Assembly (NCBI GenBank): GCA_965213885.1
Contig: OZ243919.1
Span: forward strand, 744,001 to 808,000
DNA: 64,000 bases
From: VYFG01 sp965213885
GTDB lineage: Bacteria; Pseudomonadota; Gammaproteobacteria; Arenicellales; Poriferihabitantaceae
Reading direction: 5' to 3'
The notes under the pieces were generated by a model that was not told the DNA's origin, did not search any database, and saw only the letters and a list, made by a program, of their open reading frames with translations. The translations under genes were made by a program, and so were the position numbers. Shown piece after piece: positions 8,267 through 16,683 of the stretch (the first letter of the stretch is position 1; each line of letters starts with the position of its first letter).

Positions 8267-9345
8267 CAGGACTCCCGGACCGCGACGGATGTAGCCGGCC
8301 GGATGCGGTAGTGGATCAGCACGTCACAGGCAAGCAGGAAAAACAGCAGCATGCCCTGGAACACTCCGGTGACCGCAAGGGGCAGGTTGAGGGTGATCTG
8401 GGCGGATTCGCCGCCGAGATAGCTGAGCGCCACCAGGTGGCCCGCCAGCAGGACACCCACCGGGTGCAGGCGTCCGACGAAGGCGACGATGATGGCGGTA
8501 AAGCCATAGCCGGGGGAAATGGAAGGTTGGAGCAGGCCGATGGGTCCCGCTACTTCCACCAGTCCGGCAAGTCCCGCGGCCCCACCGCTCAGCATCAGGG
8601 TGAACCAGATGACCCGGTTGATGCTGAAACCGGCGTAACGGCCTGCCGCCGGCGCTTCACCGATGACCTTGACCTGGAATCCGATGATGGTGTGCGCCAT
8701 GAGCACCCAGGCACCCGCCCCCGCCGCCAGGGCCAGCAGCCAGCCGAAGTGCAGCCGGGTGCCATCCAGGATCATCGGCAGCGTGGCAGAATCGTTGAAC
8801 ACCCGGGACTCGGGAAAATTGAAGCCATCCGGGTCCCGCCAGGGGCCGTGAACGAGGTAGCTGAGGAACAGGGTAGCGACGTAGGTCAGCATCAGGCTGA
8901 CCAGGATCTCGTTGGCGTTGAATCGGGTGCGCAGGAAGGCCGGGATCGCGGCCCAGGCCATGCCTCCGAGAATGCCGCAAATGATCATCAGCGGCAGGAT
9001 CCAGAAACCCTCGGTATCATGGAGCCACAGGGCGATGCCGCCGCCGCAGATGGCACCCAGGGTCAGCTGGCCCTCGGCGCCGATGTTCCAGACCCCGGCG
9101 CGAAAACCGACGGACAGCGCCATCGCGATCAGCACCAGCGGTGTGGCCTTCACTCCAAGTTCGCCCCAGCCGTAGAGGGAGGTGAGCGGCTCGATGAAAA
9201 AGGCATACAGTGCCTCGCTGGGATTCGCGCCCATGAACATGAACAGGACGATGCCCGACAGGAGGGTCAAGGCCAGCGCGATCAGCGGCGACAGGAGTGT
9301 CATGGTCCGGGACGCCTCGGGGCGTTTGACCAGTTTAATCAGCAT
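8266..9345 (-). CDS. ABC transporter inner-membrane permease (BMP-type, first permease)
   Basis: 359 aa from the ATG giving MLIKLVKRPEASRTMTLLSP. It belongs to the YufP-like partner family; hallmark blocks are VGFRAGVWNIGAEGQLTLGA and RFNANEILVSLMLTYVATLF. About nine to ten hydrophobic helices are visible. I chose the ATG at 9345 because it overlaps the last codons of the ATPase gene by 11 bp and matches the usual start. Extending upstream would only read through the ATPase gene in another frame. It forms the channel with the product of 7346-8266. Confidence 0.92.
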   Translation of the reverse strand: MLIKLVKRPEASRTMTLLSPLIALALTLLSGIVLFMFMGANPSEALYAFFIEPLTSLYGWGELGVKATPLVLIAMALSVGFRAGVWNIGAEGQLTLGAICGGGIALWLHDTEGFWILPLMIICGILGGMAWAAIPAFLRTRFNANEILVSLMLTYVATLFLSYLVHGPWRDPDGFNFPESRVFNDSATLPMILDGTRLHFGWLLALAAGAGAWVLMAHTIIGFQVKVIGEAPAAGRYAGFSINRVIWFTLMLSGGAAGLAGLVEVAGPIGLLQPSISPGYGFTAIIVAFVGRLHPVGVLLAGHLVALSYLGGESAQITLNLPLAVTGVFQGMLLFFLLACDVLIHYRIRPATSVAVRES

Positions 9346-10894
9346 GGCCCAACTCCGCGGCGTGTTCGAGAGATTCTGCTCCGGCCATGAGCAGGCCGAT
9401 CTGTTCCATGGTGACCCCGTCCACCGGGTAGGTCCTGGATACGGCCCCGGCACAGATGGCGGCGATGCGATCGCTGATCTGCATGAGTTCGTCAAGATCC
9501 TGGGATATCACCAGTACCGCGGTGCCCGCGGCAGCAAGATCCCGCAGGGCGTCATGGATGGCGCGGGCGGCCCCGGCGTCCACCCCCCAGGTAGGCTGGG
9601 ATACCACCAGGAGTTCCGGGTTCTGGCGAATCTCCCGCCCGACGATGAACTTCTGCAGGTTGCCCCCGGACAGACTCTCCGCAGGCGCCTGAGCACCGTT
9701 GGCCTTGACTCGGAACCGATCAATGATTTCGTCGGTGAACCGGTCACAGGCACCGCGGTTGATGAAGCCACCGGAGAGCAGCCCGAGACGGAGGAAGGAC
9801 GTCAGGAGGCTGTTCTCGGACAGGCTCAAACTGGGCACCGCGCCGTGGCCGAGGCGTTCCTCGGGAATGGACGAAAGGCCCATCAGTCGCCGTACATTGG
9901 GACCCCGGTTGCCGCAGGGTTTTCCGTCAATCCGGACCTGCCCGGCTTCCACCGTGACTTCCCCGCTGATTGCCTGGCGGAATTCATCCTGTCCGTTGCC
10001 GGCGACTCCCGCGATACCGAGGATTTCCCCGGCGCGCACCTCGAGGCTGATGTCCCTGAGCGGGATGCCGAATTCGTTCGCTGACGAGACGTCGAGACGG
10101 TCCAGGGCCAGGCGGACCTCTCCGGGAGTGTGTGCTTTCGGTTCGGGCTCTGCTGCCAGTGCCGCGCCCATCATCTTTGCCGCGAGTGTGTGCGGTGTTT
10201 CGTGCTCGACCGCCACCGAATCCACCACCCGCCCTCCGCGCAGGATGGTCGCGTGGCTGCACAGCGCCTTGATTTCGTCGAGCTTGTGGCTGATGTAGAG
10301 AATCGCCATGCCCTCGGCGGCGAGCTGGCGCAGGGTTTCGAACAGCTTCTCCACTTCCTGCGGGGTCAGTACCGAGGTCGGCTCGTCCATGACCAGGAGC
10401 CCCGGATTCTGCAACAGGCAGCGGATGATCTCGATGCGCTGACGTTCCCCCACGGACAGGGTGTAGACGTATCGGTCTGGATCCAGCGGCAGACCGTAGT
10501 GCTTGGAAATCTCGGTGATTTCCCTGCGCAGTTCGGCACTGTTCTCCCGTTTGTCCATGCCGAGCACGATATTCTCGAACACCGTCAGGGAATCAAACAG
10601 CGAGAAATGCTGGAATACCATGGCAATGCCCAGGCTGCGGGCATAGGCCGGGCTGGTGATCGAAACCCGCTGGCCCTTCCAGAAGATGTCCCCGGCATCG
10701 GGTTTCAGGATGCCGTAGATCATTTTCACCAGGGTGGACTTGCCAGCCCCGTTCTCGCCGAGGAGGGCATGAATCTCACCCGATCCCAAGGTAAGGTGCA
10801 CGTCGTCGTTGGCAAGCACGCCGGGGAACGACCGTGACATACCACGAAGCGCAAGCAGGTGATCGGACGGTGTATCCTCGTTGATTCCGGTCAT
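9335..10894 (-). CDS. ABC transporter ATPase with two nucleotide-binding domains (BMP-type importer)
   Basis: 519 aa with duplicated ABC domains. The first has a full Walker A, GENGAGKSTLVKMIYG, signature LSVGERQRIEI and Walker B LLVMDEPTSVLTP. The second has the degenerate loop GVAGNGQDEFRQAISG lacking the usual lysine-serine, and signature LSGGNLQKFIVGREI, as normal for sugar/nucleoside importers of this class. It is the first gene of the operon that continues through both permeases, the RutR-like regulator, puuD, puuE, alc and allA. A promoter and RutR-type operator lie immediately upstream. Confidence 0.94.
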   Translation of the reverse strand: MTGINEDTPSDHLLALRGMSRSFPGVLANDDVHLTLGSGEIHALLGENGAGKSTLVKMIYGILKPDAGDIFWKGQRVSITSPAYARSLGIAMVFQHFSLFDSLTVFENIVLGMDKRENSAELRREITEISKHYGLPLDPDRYVYTLSVGERQRIEIIRCLLQNPGLLVMDEPTSVLTPQEVEKLFETLRQLAAEGMAILYISHKLDEIKALCSHATILRGGRVVDSVAVEHETPHTLAAKMMGAALAAEPEPKAHTPGEVRLALDRLDVSSANEFGIPLRDISLEVRAGEILGIAGVAGNGQDEFRQAISGEVTVEAGQVRIDGKPCGNRGPNVRRLMGLSSIPEERLGHGAVPSLSLSENSLLTSFLRLGLLSGGFINRGACDRFTDEIIDRFRVKANGAQAPAESLSGGNLQKFIVGREIRQNPELLVVSQPTWGVDAGAARAIHDALRDLAAAGTAVLVISQDLDELMQISDRIAAICAGAVSRTYPVDGVTMEQIGLLMAGAESLEHAAELGHAD

Positions 10895-10912
10895 GACGGG
10901 CTGTTGAAAAAG

Positions 10913-10928
10913 CTGACCAAATAGTCAG
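10913..10928. promoter_or_regulatory. RutR-type operator upstream of the ABC/puu operon
   Basis: The palindrome CTGACCAAATAGTCAG is identical to the site in front of xdhA and differs at one core position from the RutR consensus TTGACCA-nn-TGGTCAA. It lies 19 bp upstream of the ATPase ATG and just downstream of the predicted -10, so a bound repressor would cover the early transcribed region. The flanks differ from those of the xdhA copy, which argues for selection of the site itself. Confidence 0.8.
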
Positions 10929-11257
10929 AACTCTGCAAGTGTAGGTAAAATCCGGCCGGATTTCAACGGCGGGTTGAAACCGTTTTGACCCAGCCTGGTA
11001 TTGTCCCTTTTTGTATTCAGGGGGTGATGGCGAGGGGGACGATCTCGACGAGTCATCAGGCACTTGGCCCAGCGTCTTTTGCCCTCCCTGATGAGGCGGA
11101 CTTCGTCAACAAGGTGCTTGAGGCGGTATTGATGCGTTCGGCGAGCTGTCTTCACTTCCAGTGCATCCTGGATGCGCCGAATGGCGATGCCCTCCGGATG
11201 GGCGGGCACCACCGCTTCAATGGCCTGCAATTCCAGCTCAGCTATGGGCCTTGCCAT
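10925..11257 (-). pseudogene. Truncated winged-helix leader of a Fic-type protein (remnant)
   Basis: An open frame of 110 codons. The first 66 or so residues (MARPIAELELQAIEAVVPAH, then RRTHQYRLKHLVDEVRLIRE) look like the N-terminal winged-helix domain found in front of some Fic-family AMP-transferases. The remainder (from about CLMTRRDRPP) resembles nothing in that family and runs across the predicted promoter and operator of the ABC operon, so the catalytic domain has been lost. I recall the Fic similarity from the pattern of the leader; it is not a strong motif. A short stand-alone DNA-binding protein is the alternative. Confidence 0.4.
10938..10966 (-). promoter_or_regulatory. Predicted sigma-70 promoter of the ABC/puu operon
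   Basis: On the minus strand TTGAAA (10966-10961) and TACACT (10943-10938) are separated by 17 bp. Transcription would begin near 10931, a few bases before the operator at 10928-10913. The match to consensus is moderate; the geometry with the operator supports it. Confidence 0.5.
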
Positions 11258-11269
11258 CTCACTCTATCC

Positions 11270-11348
11270 TGCGCATAGACGATATACGCAATTTAACCAC
11301 TTCTATGCGCAACTTTTTATCATATGCACAATCATCATTGCACATAGA
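11270..11348. repeat. Three copies of a 10-bp half-site upstream of the Fic-like remnant
   Basis: TGCGCATAGA at 11270-11279 is repeated as its exact inverse TCTATGCGCA at 11302-11311 (22-bp spacing), and a one-mismatch direct copy TGCACATAGA lies at 11339-11348. The first copy starts 13 bp upstream of the remnant's start codon at 11257, the place expected for an autoregulatory operator of a winged-helix protein. Confidence 0.6.
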
Positions 11349-11727
11349 AGGATTTGGTTGCGTTCAGGCGAATGGTTGCGCATGGGAACAATGCGCAGCA
11401 TGCCGGGCGATCGGCTGATCCAGCCCAGAGAAACGGATGACAGTTCCTTCGTCAATCCCATCATGCCGCACTCTGGTATTGACACTGCTGCTGTTGACGG
11501 ATGCGGATCCGAAAACCATCACAACCTATTGAAAAGAATAATGTATTCGAGGGTCTTGTTGATTCCGGATTGCAGCCGAATGGGAGCAATACCAAATTGG
11601 GCTGACATGACGCGTTGAAGCCGTATCGGTGGCAATGCTCCATCCCGAACGGGAGACGGGGCGGACATGCTATTCACGGTGCGGGCGACTTTCCTGTCCG
11701 GTCGGTCGCATGACCGGGATCTGGCGG

Positions 11728-13083
11728 TTATCCTGCAGCATGTTTACGGGGTGGCGCAAACATCGTTTCCATCTCGCGGCGGACCCGCATTGCCTGCATC
11801 CCGGACGGCGCCTCGACATCGTTCCAGGTGAGCGGCGTGTCGCGCGAAACCGCGTTCTTCAACGTAACCTCGTTGGCAAGGCCGATCGGCAGGCCGCCAG
11901 CTGCAAGGCTGTCGGCAGCGGGCATCAGCCGGCCGTAGACCGTGTAGCCGCCTTCGCCGTCGAGGCGATCGCCGGGCTCCAGGTCCCGCTTGGCGGCTGC
12001 GACCACGTCGCCGCGGAAACCGTCGGCCTGGCCTGTGGGCTCGCCGCGCAGGGCGGCGGAAGCAACCGAGATGCCGAGCTCCAGCCCGATCAGGTGGTAG
12101 GGTTTCCAGAGCGCGGAGTAACGGCCGGTCGCATCGGTCAGAAGCCCGTACTCCCGGAAACAGGTTCTGACATAGGCGCTCGGCGCCTCGAATGTCACGA
12201 ACACGCCCCAGCGCAGGTCGCCGGTGACATGCCGGCCGTCTCTCTCCTCCGAAGAGATCACCTCGACCTGACCCTTGTGGTGCAGTGCCCCCCCTTCGGA
12301 CTGCGGGCGCATGACGTGAGGCAGGTCATGCACGCCACAGGGCGGGAAGGAGAGTCCGGCCGGCGCCGGTGTCAGCCCGGTGGCATTGGCCACGGCGGCC
12401 ATCTCGATGGCCGACTTGGTCCCGTCGAGGAAGGAATTGAACATCTGCGCGTTCATGCCGCCCGCCCGGGCCTCCTCCGGTGTGAGCCCGTAATGCTGCC
12501 AGACATCGTCGGGCGTGACGTGGTGATAGCCGTCGAGATACTTTGTGCCTTTTCCGGCGGCAACCACTTCGAAACCCGAGGCGCGCGCCCAGTCGACCTG
12601 CTCGGCGATCAGCGCCGGCTGGTCGCCGTAGGCCATCGAGTAGACCACGCCTGCCCGGCGTGCCCGTTCGGCGAGCAGGGGGCCCGCCAGCGCATCGGCC
12701 TCGACATTGACCATGATGATGTGCCTGCCATGCTCGATCGCGGACAGCGCATGCGCAATGCCGGCGGCCGGATTGCCGGTTGCATCGATCACCACGTCGA
12801 GCCCGTCGGCTGCAATCAGTGCCATCGGGTCGTCGGTGACATGGGTCGTACCGGCCCTTCGGGCCGCGTCGAAGCCGTCGGCTGAAGTGTCGTAGCCGCC
12901 GACCCGTGCGCAGGCGGCGTGCGCGCGGTCCGGGTCCAGATCGGCAAGGGACATCAGGTGAATGCCAGGCGTGCGTGTGGCCTGGGATAGATACATGGTG
13001 CCGAACTTGCCGGCGCCGACCAACCCGACTCGGACCGGGTTTCCGGCCTCGGAACGGTCAAGCAGCATTCGATACAGGTTCAT
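11728..13083 (-). CDS. NAD(P)-dependent oxidoreductase, homoserine-dehydrogenase-like with SAF C-terminus
   Basis: 451 aa. The N-terminus carries a Rossmann NAD(P) site, VRVGLVGAGKFGTMYLSQAT (about residues 17-36), followed by VVIDATGNPAAGIAHA, as in homoserine dehydrogenase-like proteins. The last third, from about AAKRDLEPGDRLDGEGGYTV, resembles a SAF domain, which gives these proteins their frequent mislabel as FlgA-like. Family members are often next to sugar-acid catabolism genes. Here it is isolated, in a stretch bounded by gene debris on one side and an exporter on the other. The reaction is unknown. Confidence 0.75.
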   Translation of the reverse strand: MNLYRMLLDRSEAGNPVRVGLVGAGKFGTMYLSQATRTPGIHLMSLADLDPDRAHAACARVGGYDTSADGFDAARRAGTTHVTDDPMALIAADGLDVVIDATGNPAAGIAHALSAIEHGRHIIMVNVEADALAGPLLAERARRAGVVYSMAYGDQPALIAEQVDWARASGFEVVAAGKGTKYLDGYHHVTPDDVWQHYGLTPEEARAGGMNAQMFNSFLDGTKSAIEMAAVANATGLTPAPAGLSFPPCGVHDLPHVMRPQSEGGALHHKGQVEVISSEERDGRHVTGDLRWGVFVTFEAPSAYVRTCFREYGLLTDATGRYSALWKPYHLIGLELGISVASAALRGEPTGQADGFRGDVVAAAKRDLEPGDRLDGEGGYTVYGRLMPAADSLAAGGLPIGLANEVTLKNAVSRDTPLTWNDVEAPSGMQAMRVRREMETMFAPPRKHAAG

Positions 13084-13370
13084 GCGGATACCAATTCGGT
13101 GTGCGGGTCCAGACCATCATCGTCCGCCAGGGCGACATCGTCGTCCCAGCCGGACGCAAGATAAACCGAATGAAAGGGCCTGTCGAGTATGGGTTCCGAT
13201 GGCTTCCGATCCGGCCGGGTTGATACCGGAATCTGCACGGCGCAGCGGGACGGTTGCCCTGGTTCTGGGGAATGTCCGCAATCTGTCGCCCCGGTCCGGT
13301 CAGCGGGTCAATCCCGCGTATGCCCTGAAAGGAGGTGGCAGGCAGCTGCGGCGGGCTACCTCGAATGGTC

Positions 13371-14123
13371 CTACCCGAGACCCAGTGCAGCATTGACGAG
13401 GATGTAGATTCCGAGCCCCAGCACGGCAAGGAAGAAAACCCGGCGGAAACGGGCCTCGGACAGACGCCGGCGTACCGACTGCCCGAGCGCCATGCCGAGG
13501 AAGGCCGGCAGCAGGGCGGCAGTCGAGGTGAGGCCGAGTTCCCCGTCGAGCAGGCCGTGACCCCGGAGCGAGAGGGCCAGGGCTACAGTCGAGACGGTGA
13601 ACAGCATCCCCATTGCCTGCACCAGTGCATCCCGGTCGAGGCCGATCGCCTGCAGATAGAGCACGCCCGGCACGACGAAAGAACCGGTCATCCCGGTGAG
13701 AATGCCGTTCATTGTGCCGAAGGCCGGTCCGGCCCAGGTCTGCCAGTGTGCCGGGACCGAGATCCCCACCCCCGCGAGGCCCTGCACGGCATAGGCCGCG
13801 AGAAGAATACCGAGGAGGCCGGAAAGCAGTGCGAGATCAGCGCTGACGAGCGCTGCCGCGCCGATCCAGATGGTAACGGCCGCGGCGGCAAGAAACGGCC
13901 AGAGCCGGCGAACCAGCATCCGGCCGTTGCCGCCGACCACTGCCTGCAGGAGATTGGTGGCAAGGGACGGCACAACCATCAGCGCCATGGCAGTGGTGAG
14001 GTCAAAAGCGGCCGTCAAAAGACCGAGGCTCACGGTCGGGAGCCCCAGTCCAACCACTCCCTTTACCGCGCCCGCGAGAAGGAAAACGGAAAAGATCAGT
14101 GCGATGGAGCCGGGTTCTGGCAT
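13371..14123 (-). CDS. TauE/SafE-family membrane exporter
   Basis: 250 aa from the ATG giving MPEPGSIALIFSVFLLAGAV. About eight hydrophobic segments are visible. The family signature GAVKGVVGLGLPTVSLGLL is near the N-terminus, and its second-half repeat appears as FGTMNGILTGMTGSFVVPGV. TauE/SafE proteins are proposed exporters of sulfite, sulfoacetate or other small organic anions. An ATG 72 codons upstream is in frame but the added stretch is not membrane-like, so I rejected it. It follows the oxidoreductase on the same strand with a gap of about 290 bp, so co-transcription is uncertain. Confidence 0.85.
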   Translation of the reverse strand: MPEPGSIALIFSVFLLAGAVKGVVGLGLPTVSLGLLTAAFDLTTAMALMVVPSLATNLLQAVVGGNGRMLVRRLWPFLAAAAVTIWIGAAALVSADLALLSGLLGILLAAYAVQGLAGVGISVPAHWQTWAGPAFGTMNGILTGMTGSFVVPGVLYLQAIGLDRDALVQAMGMLFTVSTVALALSLRGHGLLDGELGLTSTAALLPAFLGMALGQSVRRRLSEARFRRVFFLAVLGLGIYILVNAALGLG

Positions 14124-14419
14124 GGCAAAGATTGTCAGCCGGAATGTCGGAACCGCTGCAACGACGTACTGGTCATGAACAGGATTGGGGTTGCCCCGTA
14201 CCCCGCCTGCAATACCGGTTCCGGCAGGGGTGCCAAGCGGGAAACAAGAACGGTCATTCTGTACAAGGGAGCCCGTGCCCGTGGGCTGATTCGTTTGCGC
14301 CCATGCTATGTGCTCCCGTAACTTCCCGTACGGGGCCATGGGTCTTTCCGGGACTCAAAAGTACATCGGCAATGACCATCGCTCATTCGGTACTGGGTTC
14401 AAGGATGTGAATATACAGA

Positions 14420-14803
14420 TTATGCGATGCTGAGTTCCGTGTAGCGGGCCAAAACATCATAATCCCTGTCAAGATGCAGTACCGGCACATCGGCGCGGAT
14501 CGCGATTGCAGCGATCAGGCAGTCAACCGGTCGACGTACAGTTTCACCTTCCCGGCGGCAGCGACGGAACAATGTTGCGGCTTCCTCGTAGTGTACGGGG
14601 TCTGTAGGAAGAACGACTGCCCGAGCCAGCAGGCGACGGAGTAGATTGAGATGGCCATCATCACGCGCCCCGGCGAGCACTTCCATCCGGACCGCATCGC
14701 AGATTGCGATCTCGCCATCAAGTTCGATGTCAACGCGACGGCAGACGGCCGAACCGGTGTCACGAAGGAATTCGATCCAGGCCGAGGTGTCGATCAGGAT
14801 CAC
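14420..14803 (-). CDS. vapC: VapC-type PIN-domain ribonuclease toxin
   Basis: 127 aa. The PIN acidic residues are visible: MILIDTSAWIEFLRD (Asp5), the ...MEVLAGARD glutamate, and DCLIAAIAIRADVPVLHLDRDYD carrying the later aspartates. VapC toxins cleave RNA, often tRNA, until neutralised by VapB. The GTG start at 14803 overlaps the vapB stop (GTGA), the classical antitoxin-first arrangement. The protein is full length with all key residues, so the module is probably functional. Confidence 0.93.
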   Translation of the reverse strand: MILIDTSAWIEFLRDTGSAVCRRVDIELDGEIAICDAVRMEVLAGARDDGHLNLLRRLLARAVVLPTDPVHYEEAATLFRRCRREGETVRRPVDCLIAAIAIRADVPVLHLDRDYDVLARYTELSIA

Positions 14804-15003
14804 GTCGTGCGGCTGCTGCGCATCTCTTCCAGGGTTCCCTCCCAGCCCGAACCCCGAAGGCGTCTGGCTTCTTCGGGTCCCAGGGGCTCAGCAGCGAGAG
14901 AACGCAAGGCAAGATTGACCGCCTCGCGCTTGGTATTCAGCCGGTAGCGGCGCATGACCTCGGCGCAGGCATCATCATCAATATCGATATTGGTGCGCGA
15001 CAT
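14800..15003 (-). CDS. vapB: VapB-type antitoxin
   Basis: 67 aa beginning MSRTNIDIDDDACAEVMRRY, followed by LNTKREAVNLALRSLA. This is the ribbon-helix-helix N-terminus of the VapB/DUF2191 antitoxins (RTNIxIDDxL...TKREAVxxAL). The C-terminal tail (GSGWEGTLEEMRSSRT) would wrap the VapC active site. An in-frame start six codons upstream is possible, but MSRT matches the family. VapB normally represses its own promoter; direct repeats at the start codon are candidate sites. Confidence 0.9.
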   Translation of the reverse strand: MSRTNIDIDDDACAEVMRRYRLNTKREAVNLALRSLAAEPLGPEEARRLRGSGWEGTLEEMRSSRTT

Positions 15004-15020
15004 ACACCAATAATACACCA
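15002..15020. repeat. Direct repeat at the vapB start, candidate autoregulatory site
   Basis: ATACACCA occurs at 15002-15009 and again at 15013-15020 (one turn apart), overlapping and preceding the vapB start codon. A VapBC complex bound here would block its own transcription or translation. No match to a named operator. Confidence 0.45.
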
Positions 15021-15109
15021 TACTTCGGAGACAAGTGTGGTTCGCCGCCCAGCCGATGCCGGGAAATTCACACCTGCGGCATGTGCGTCATCAATTGCGG
15101 AGCGTCCTG

Positions 15110-15129
15110 ACCGGCACTGTTGTGCCGGT
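15110..15129. repeat. Perfect hairpin in the vapB / 8-oxoguanine deaminase intergenic region
   Basis: ACCGGCAC-TGTT-GTGCCGGT forms an 8-bp stem with a 4-nt loop, flanked by an outer TGAC/GTCA. There is no T-run on either side, so it is not a standard terminator. It may be an operator dyad for the downstream deaminase gene, which lacks a visible RutR-type site. Confidence 0.4.
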
Positions 15130-15274
15130 TACGGTCATTTCCGGATTGGCATACGGCGACCGGTCATTTCACTGCAGACGAGACGGAAACTGGAGTCTGG
15201 ATACAATTGCGTGAGTGAAACACATGTCACGGAAAGGAAGTACACTTCGGGGCCTTTCACGACCGGATTCAATC

Positions 15275-16633
15275 ATGCAACCGTCAAATCGCCGCATCTG
15301 GTTAAGGAACCCGCTGGCTGTCCTTTCGGATGTCCCTGCGGACGGGGGTTTGGTGGTGGAAGGTGCGGTCATTTCTGAAGTGCTCGCGGCCGGGGAATCG
15401 CCCGCGGGGCCGGTGGACGAATCCATTGATGCGTCGGACTCGGTTGTACTGCCCGGGTTGATCAACACCCACCATCACTACTACCAGACCCTTACCAGGG
15501 CCTGCCCCCAGGCTTTGGACAAGGCGCTGTTCCCCTGGCTGAAAAGCCTGTACCCGATCTGGGCCGGTCTCGACCTTGAGATGGTGGAGGTGGCCACGGA
15601 ACTGGCCTGCGCGGAACTCCTGCTGTCGGGCTGCACCACCAGCGCGGACCATCATTACCTCTTCCCTTCCGCTGCCGAATCCGCCATCGATGCCCAGGTC
15701 ATGGCCGTGCGGCGGATCGGGCAGCGCGCGGTGCTCACGCGGGGCTCCATGAGTCTCGGTGAGGACAAGGGGGGACTGCCGCCCGTGTCAGTGGTCCAGG
15801 ACCAGGACGAGATCCTGGCGGATTCGGCGCGACTGGTGGATCGGTACCATGACCCTGCGCCCGGTTCGATGCTGCAGATCGCGCTTGCGCCCTGTTCGCC
15901 TTTCAGCGTGTCGCGGGAACTGATGATCGGGACGGCGACGCTGGCCCGGGACCGGGGCGTCCGGCTGCATACCCACCTTGCCGAAACGGAAGACGAGAAC
16001 ACCTATTGCGAGCGCGAGTACGGCATGCGGCCGCTGCACTACTTGGAATCCGTGGAATGGCTGGCGGATGATGTCTGGCTGGCCCACGGGATTCACTTCA
16101 ACGAGATGGAGATCGGCATGCTGGGAGAGGCGGGGATGAGTGTGACCCATTGCCCGAGTTCGAACATGCTGCTGGGTTCCGGACAGTGCCGCACCCTGGA
16201 ACTGGAGCGCGCGGGTTGCCGGTTGGGTCTGGGGGTGGACGGCTCCGCCTCCAACGACAGCTCCAACATGGTACAGGAGGTCAGACAGGCTCTGCTGTTG
16301 CAGCGATTGCGCTATGGCGCGGCATCGGTGAGTCATCTGGACGCTCTGCGCTGGGCGACCAGTGGTTCCGCCGGTTGCCTTGGCAGGACCGATATCGGGG
16401 CGATCACACCCGGCATGCAGGCGGACCTTGCCCTGTTTCGGCTGGATGAACCGAATTTTTCGGGTGCGGGGGATCCGTTAGCGGCGCTGGTGCTGTGCGG
16501 CGCCTGCAAAGCACACGACGTGATGGTTGCCGGAACCTGGCGGGTGCGGGCCGGGGAAATTCCCGGTCTTGACCTGGGCGCGCTGAAGGCACGCCACGGG
16601 GAGTTGGCGCGTAGTCTGCAGGGGCTTGGCTGA
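15275..16633 (+). CDS. 8-oxoguanine deaminase (amidohydrolase superfamily)
   Basis: 452 aa from the ATG giving MQPSNRRIWLRNPLAVL; 20 in-frame upstream codons from an ATG at 15215 look unlike the family. Metal ligands are GLINTHHHYYQTLTRA (HxH at about 66-68), THLAETEDEN, AHGIHF and GLGVDGSASND. The paired NTHHHYYQT and DGSASND blocks are characteristic of the enzymes shown to deaminate 8-oxoguanine to urate, distinct from the GuaD at 24582-25880. Having both would let the cell feed oxidised guanine straight into urate degradation. Isocytosine is another known substrate of this group. Confidence 0.85.
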   Translation: MQPSNRRIWLRNPLAVLSDVPADGGLVVEGAVISEVLAAGESPAGPVDESIDASDSVVLPGLINTHHHYYQTLTRACPQALDKALFPWLKSLYPIWAGLDLEMVEVATELACAELLLSGCTTSADHHYLFPSAAESAIDAQVMAVRRIGQRAVLTRGSMSLGEDKGGLPPVSVVQDQDEILADSARLVDRYHDPAPGSMLQIALAPCSPFSVSRELMIGTATLARDRGVRLHTHLAETEDENTYCEREYGMRPLHYLESVEWLADDVWLAHGIHFNEMEIGMLGEAGMSVTHCPSSNMLLGSGQCRTLELERAGCRLGLGVDGSASNDSSNMVQEVRQALLLQRLRYGAASVSHLDALRWATSGSAGCLGRTDIGAITPGMQADLALFRLDEPNFSGAGDPLAALVLCGACKAHDVMVAGTWRVRAGEIPGLDLGALKARHGELARSLQGLG

Positions 16634-16683
16634 GCGGCTGCCGGCCCGCCCCGGAGATGGCATCTTTCGCGGGACGCTGCCCG

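Larger units (their letters stand above)
10895..11727. other. Intergenic stretch with regulatory sites and gene debris
   Basis: Apart from the operator, promoter and Fic-like remnant listed separately, 11260-11727 has no credible gene. It is visibly richer in A+T than its surroundings around 11270-11350, and open frames here have no family resemblance. The segment GGGCTGTTGAAAAA at about 10899-10912 resembles terminal sequences common to several insertion sequences, so part of this stretch may be an IS scar. That is only an impression from sequence. Confidence 0.4.

Noticed and set aside
8311..9390. 359-codon plus-strand frame opposite the first permease
   Set aside because: Very rich in Gln, Asp, His and Gly, typical of the antisense of a high-GC membrane protein.
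11629..12885. 418-codon plus-strand frame over the SAF-domain oxidoreductase
   Set aside because: Opposite strand of a gene with a clear Rossmann motif; no domain of its own.
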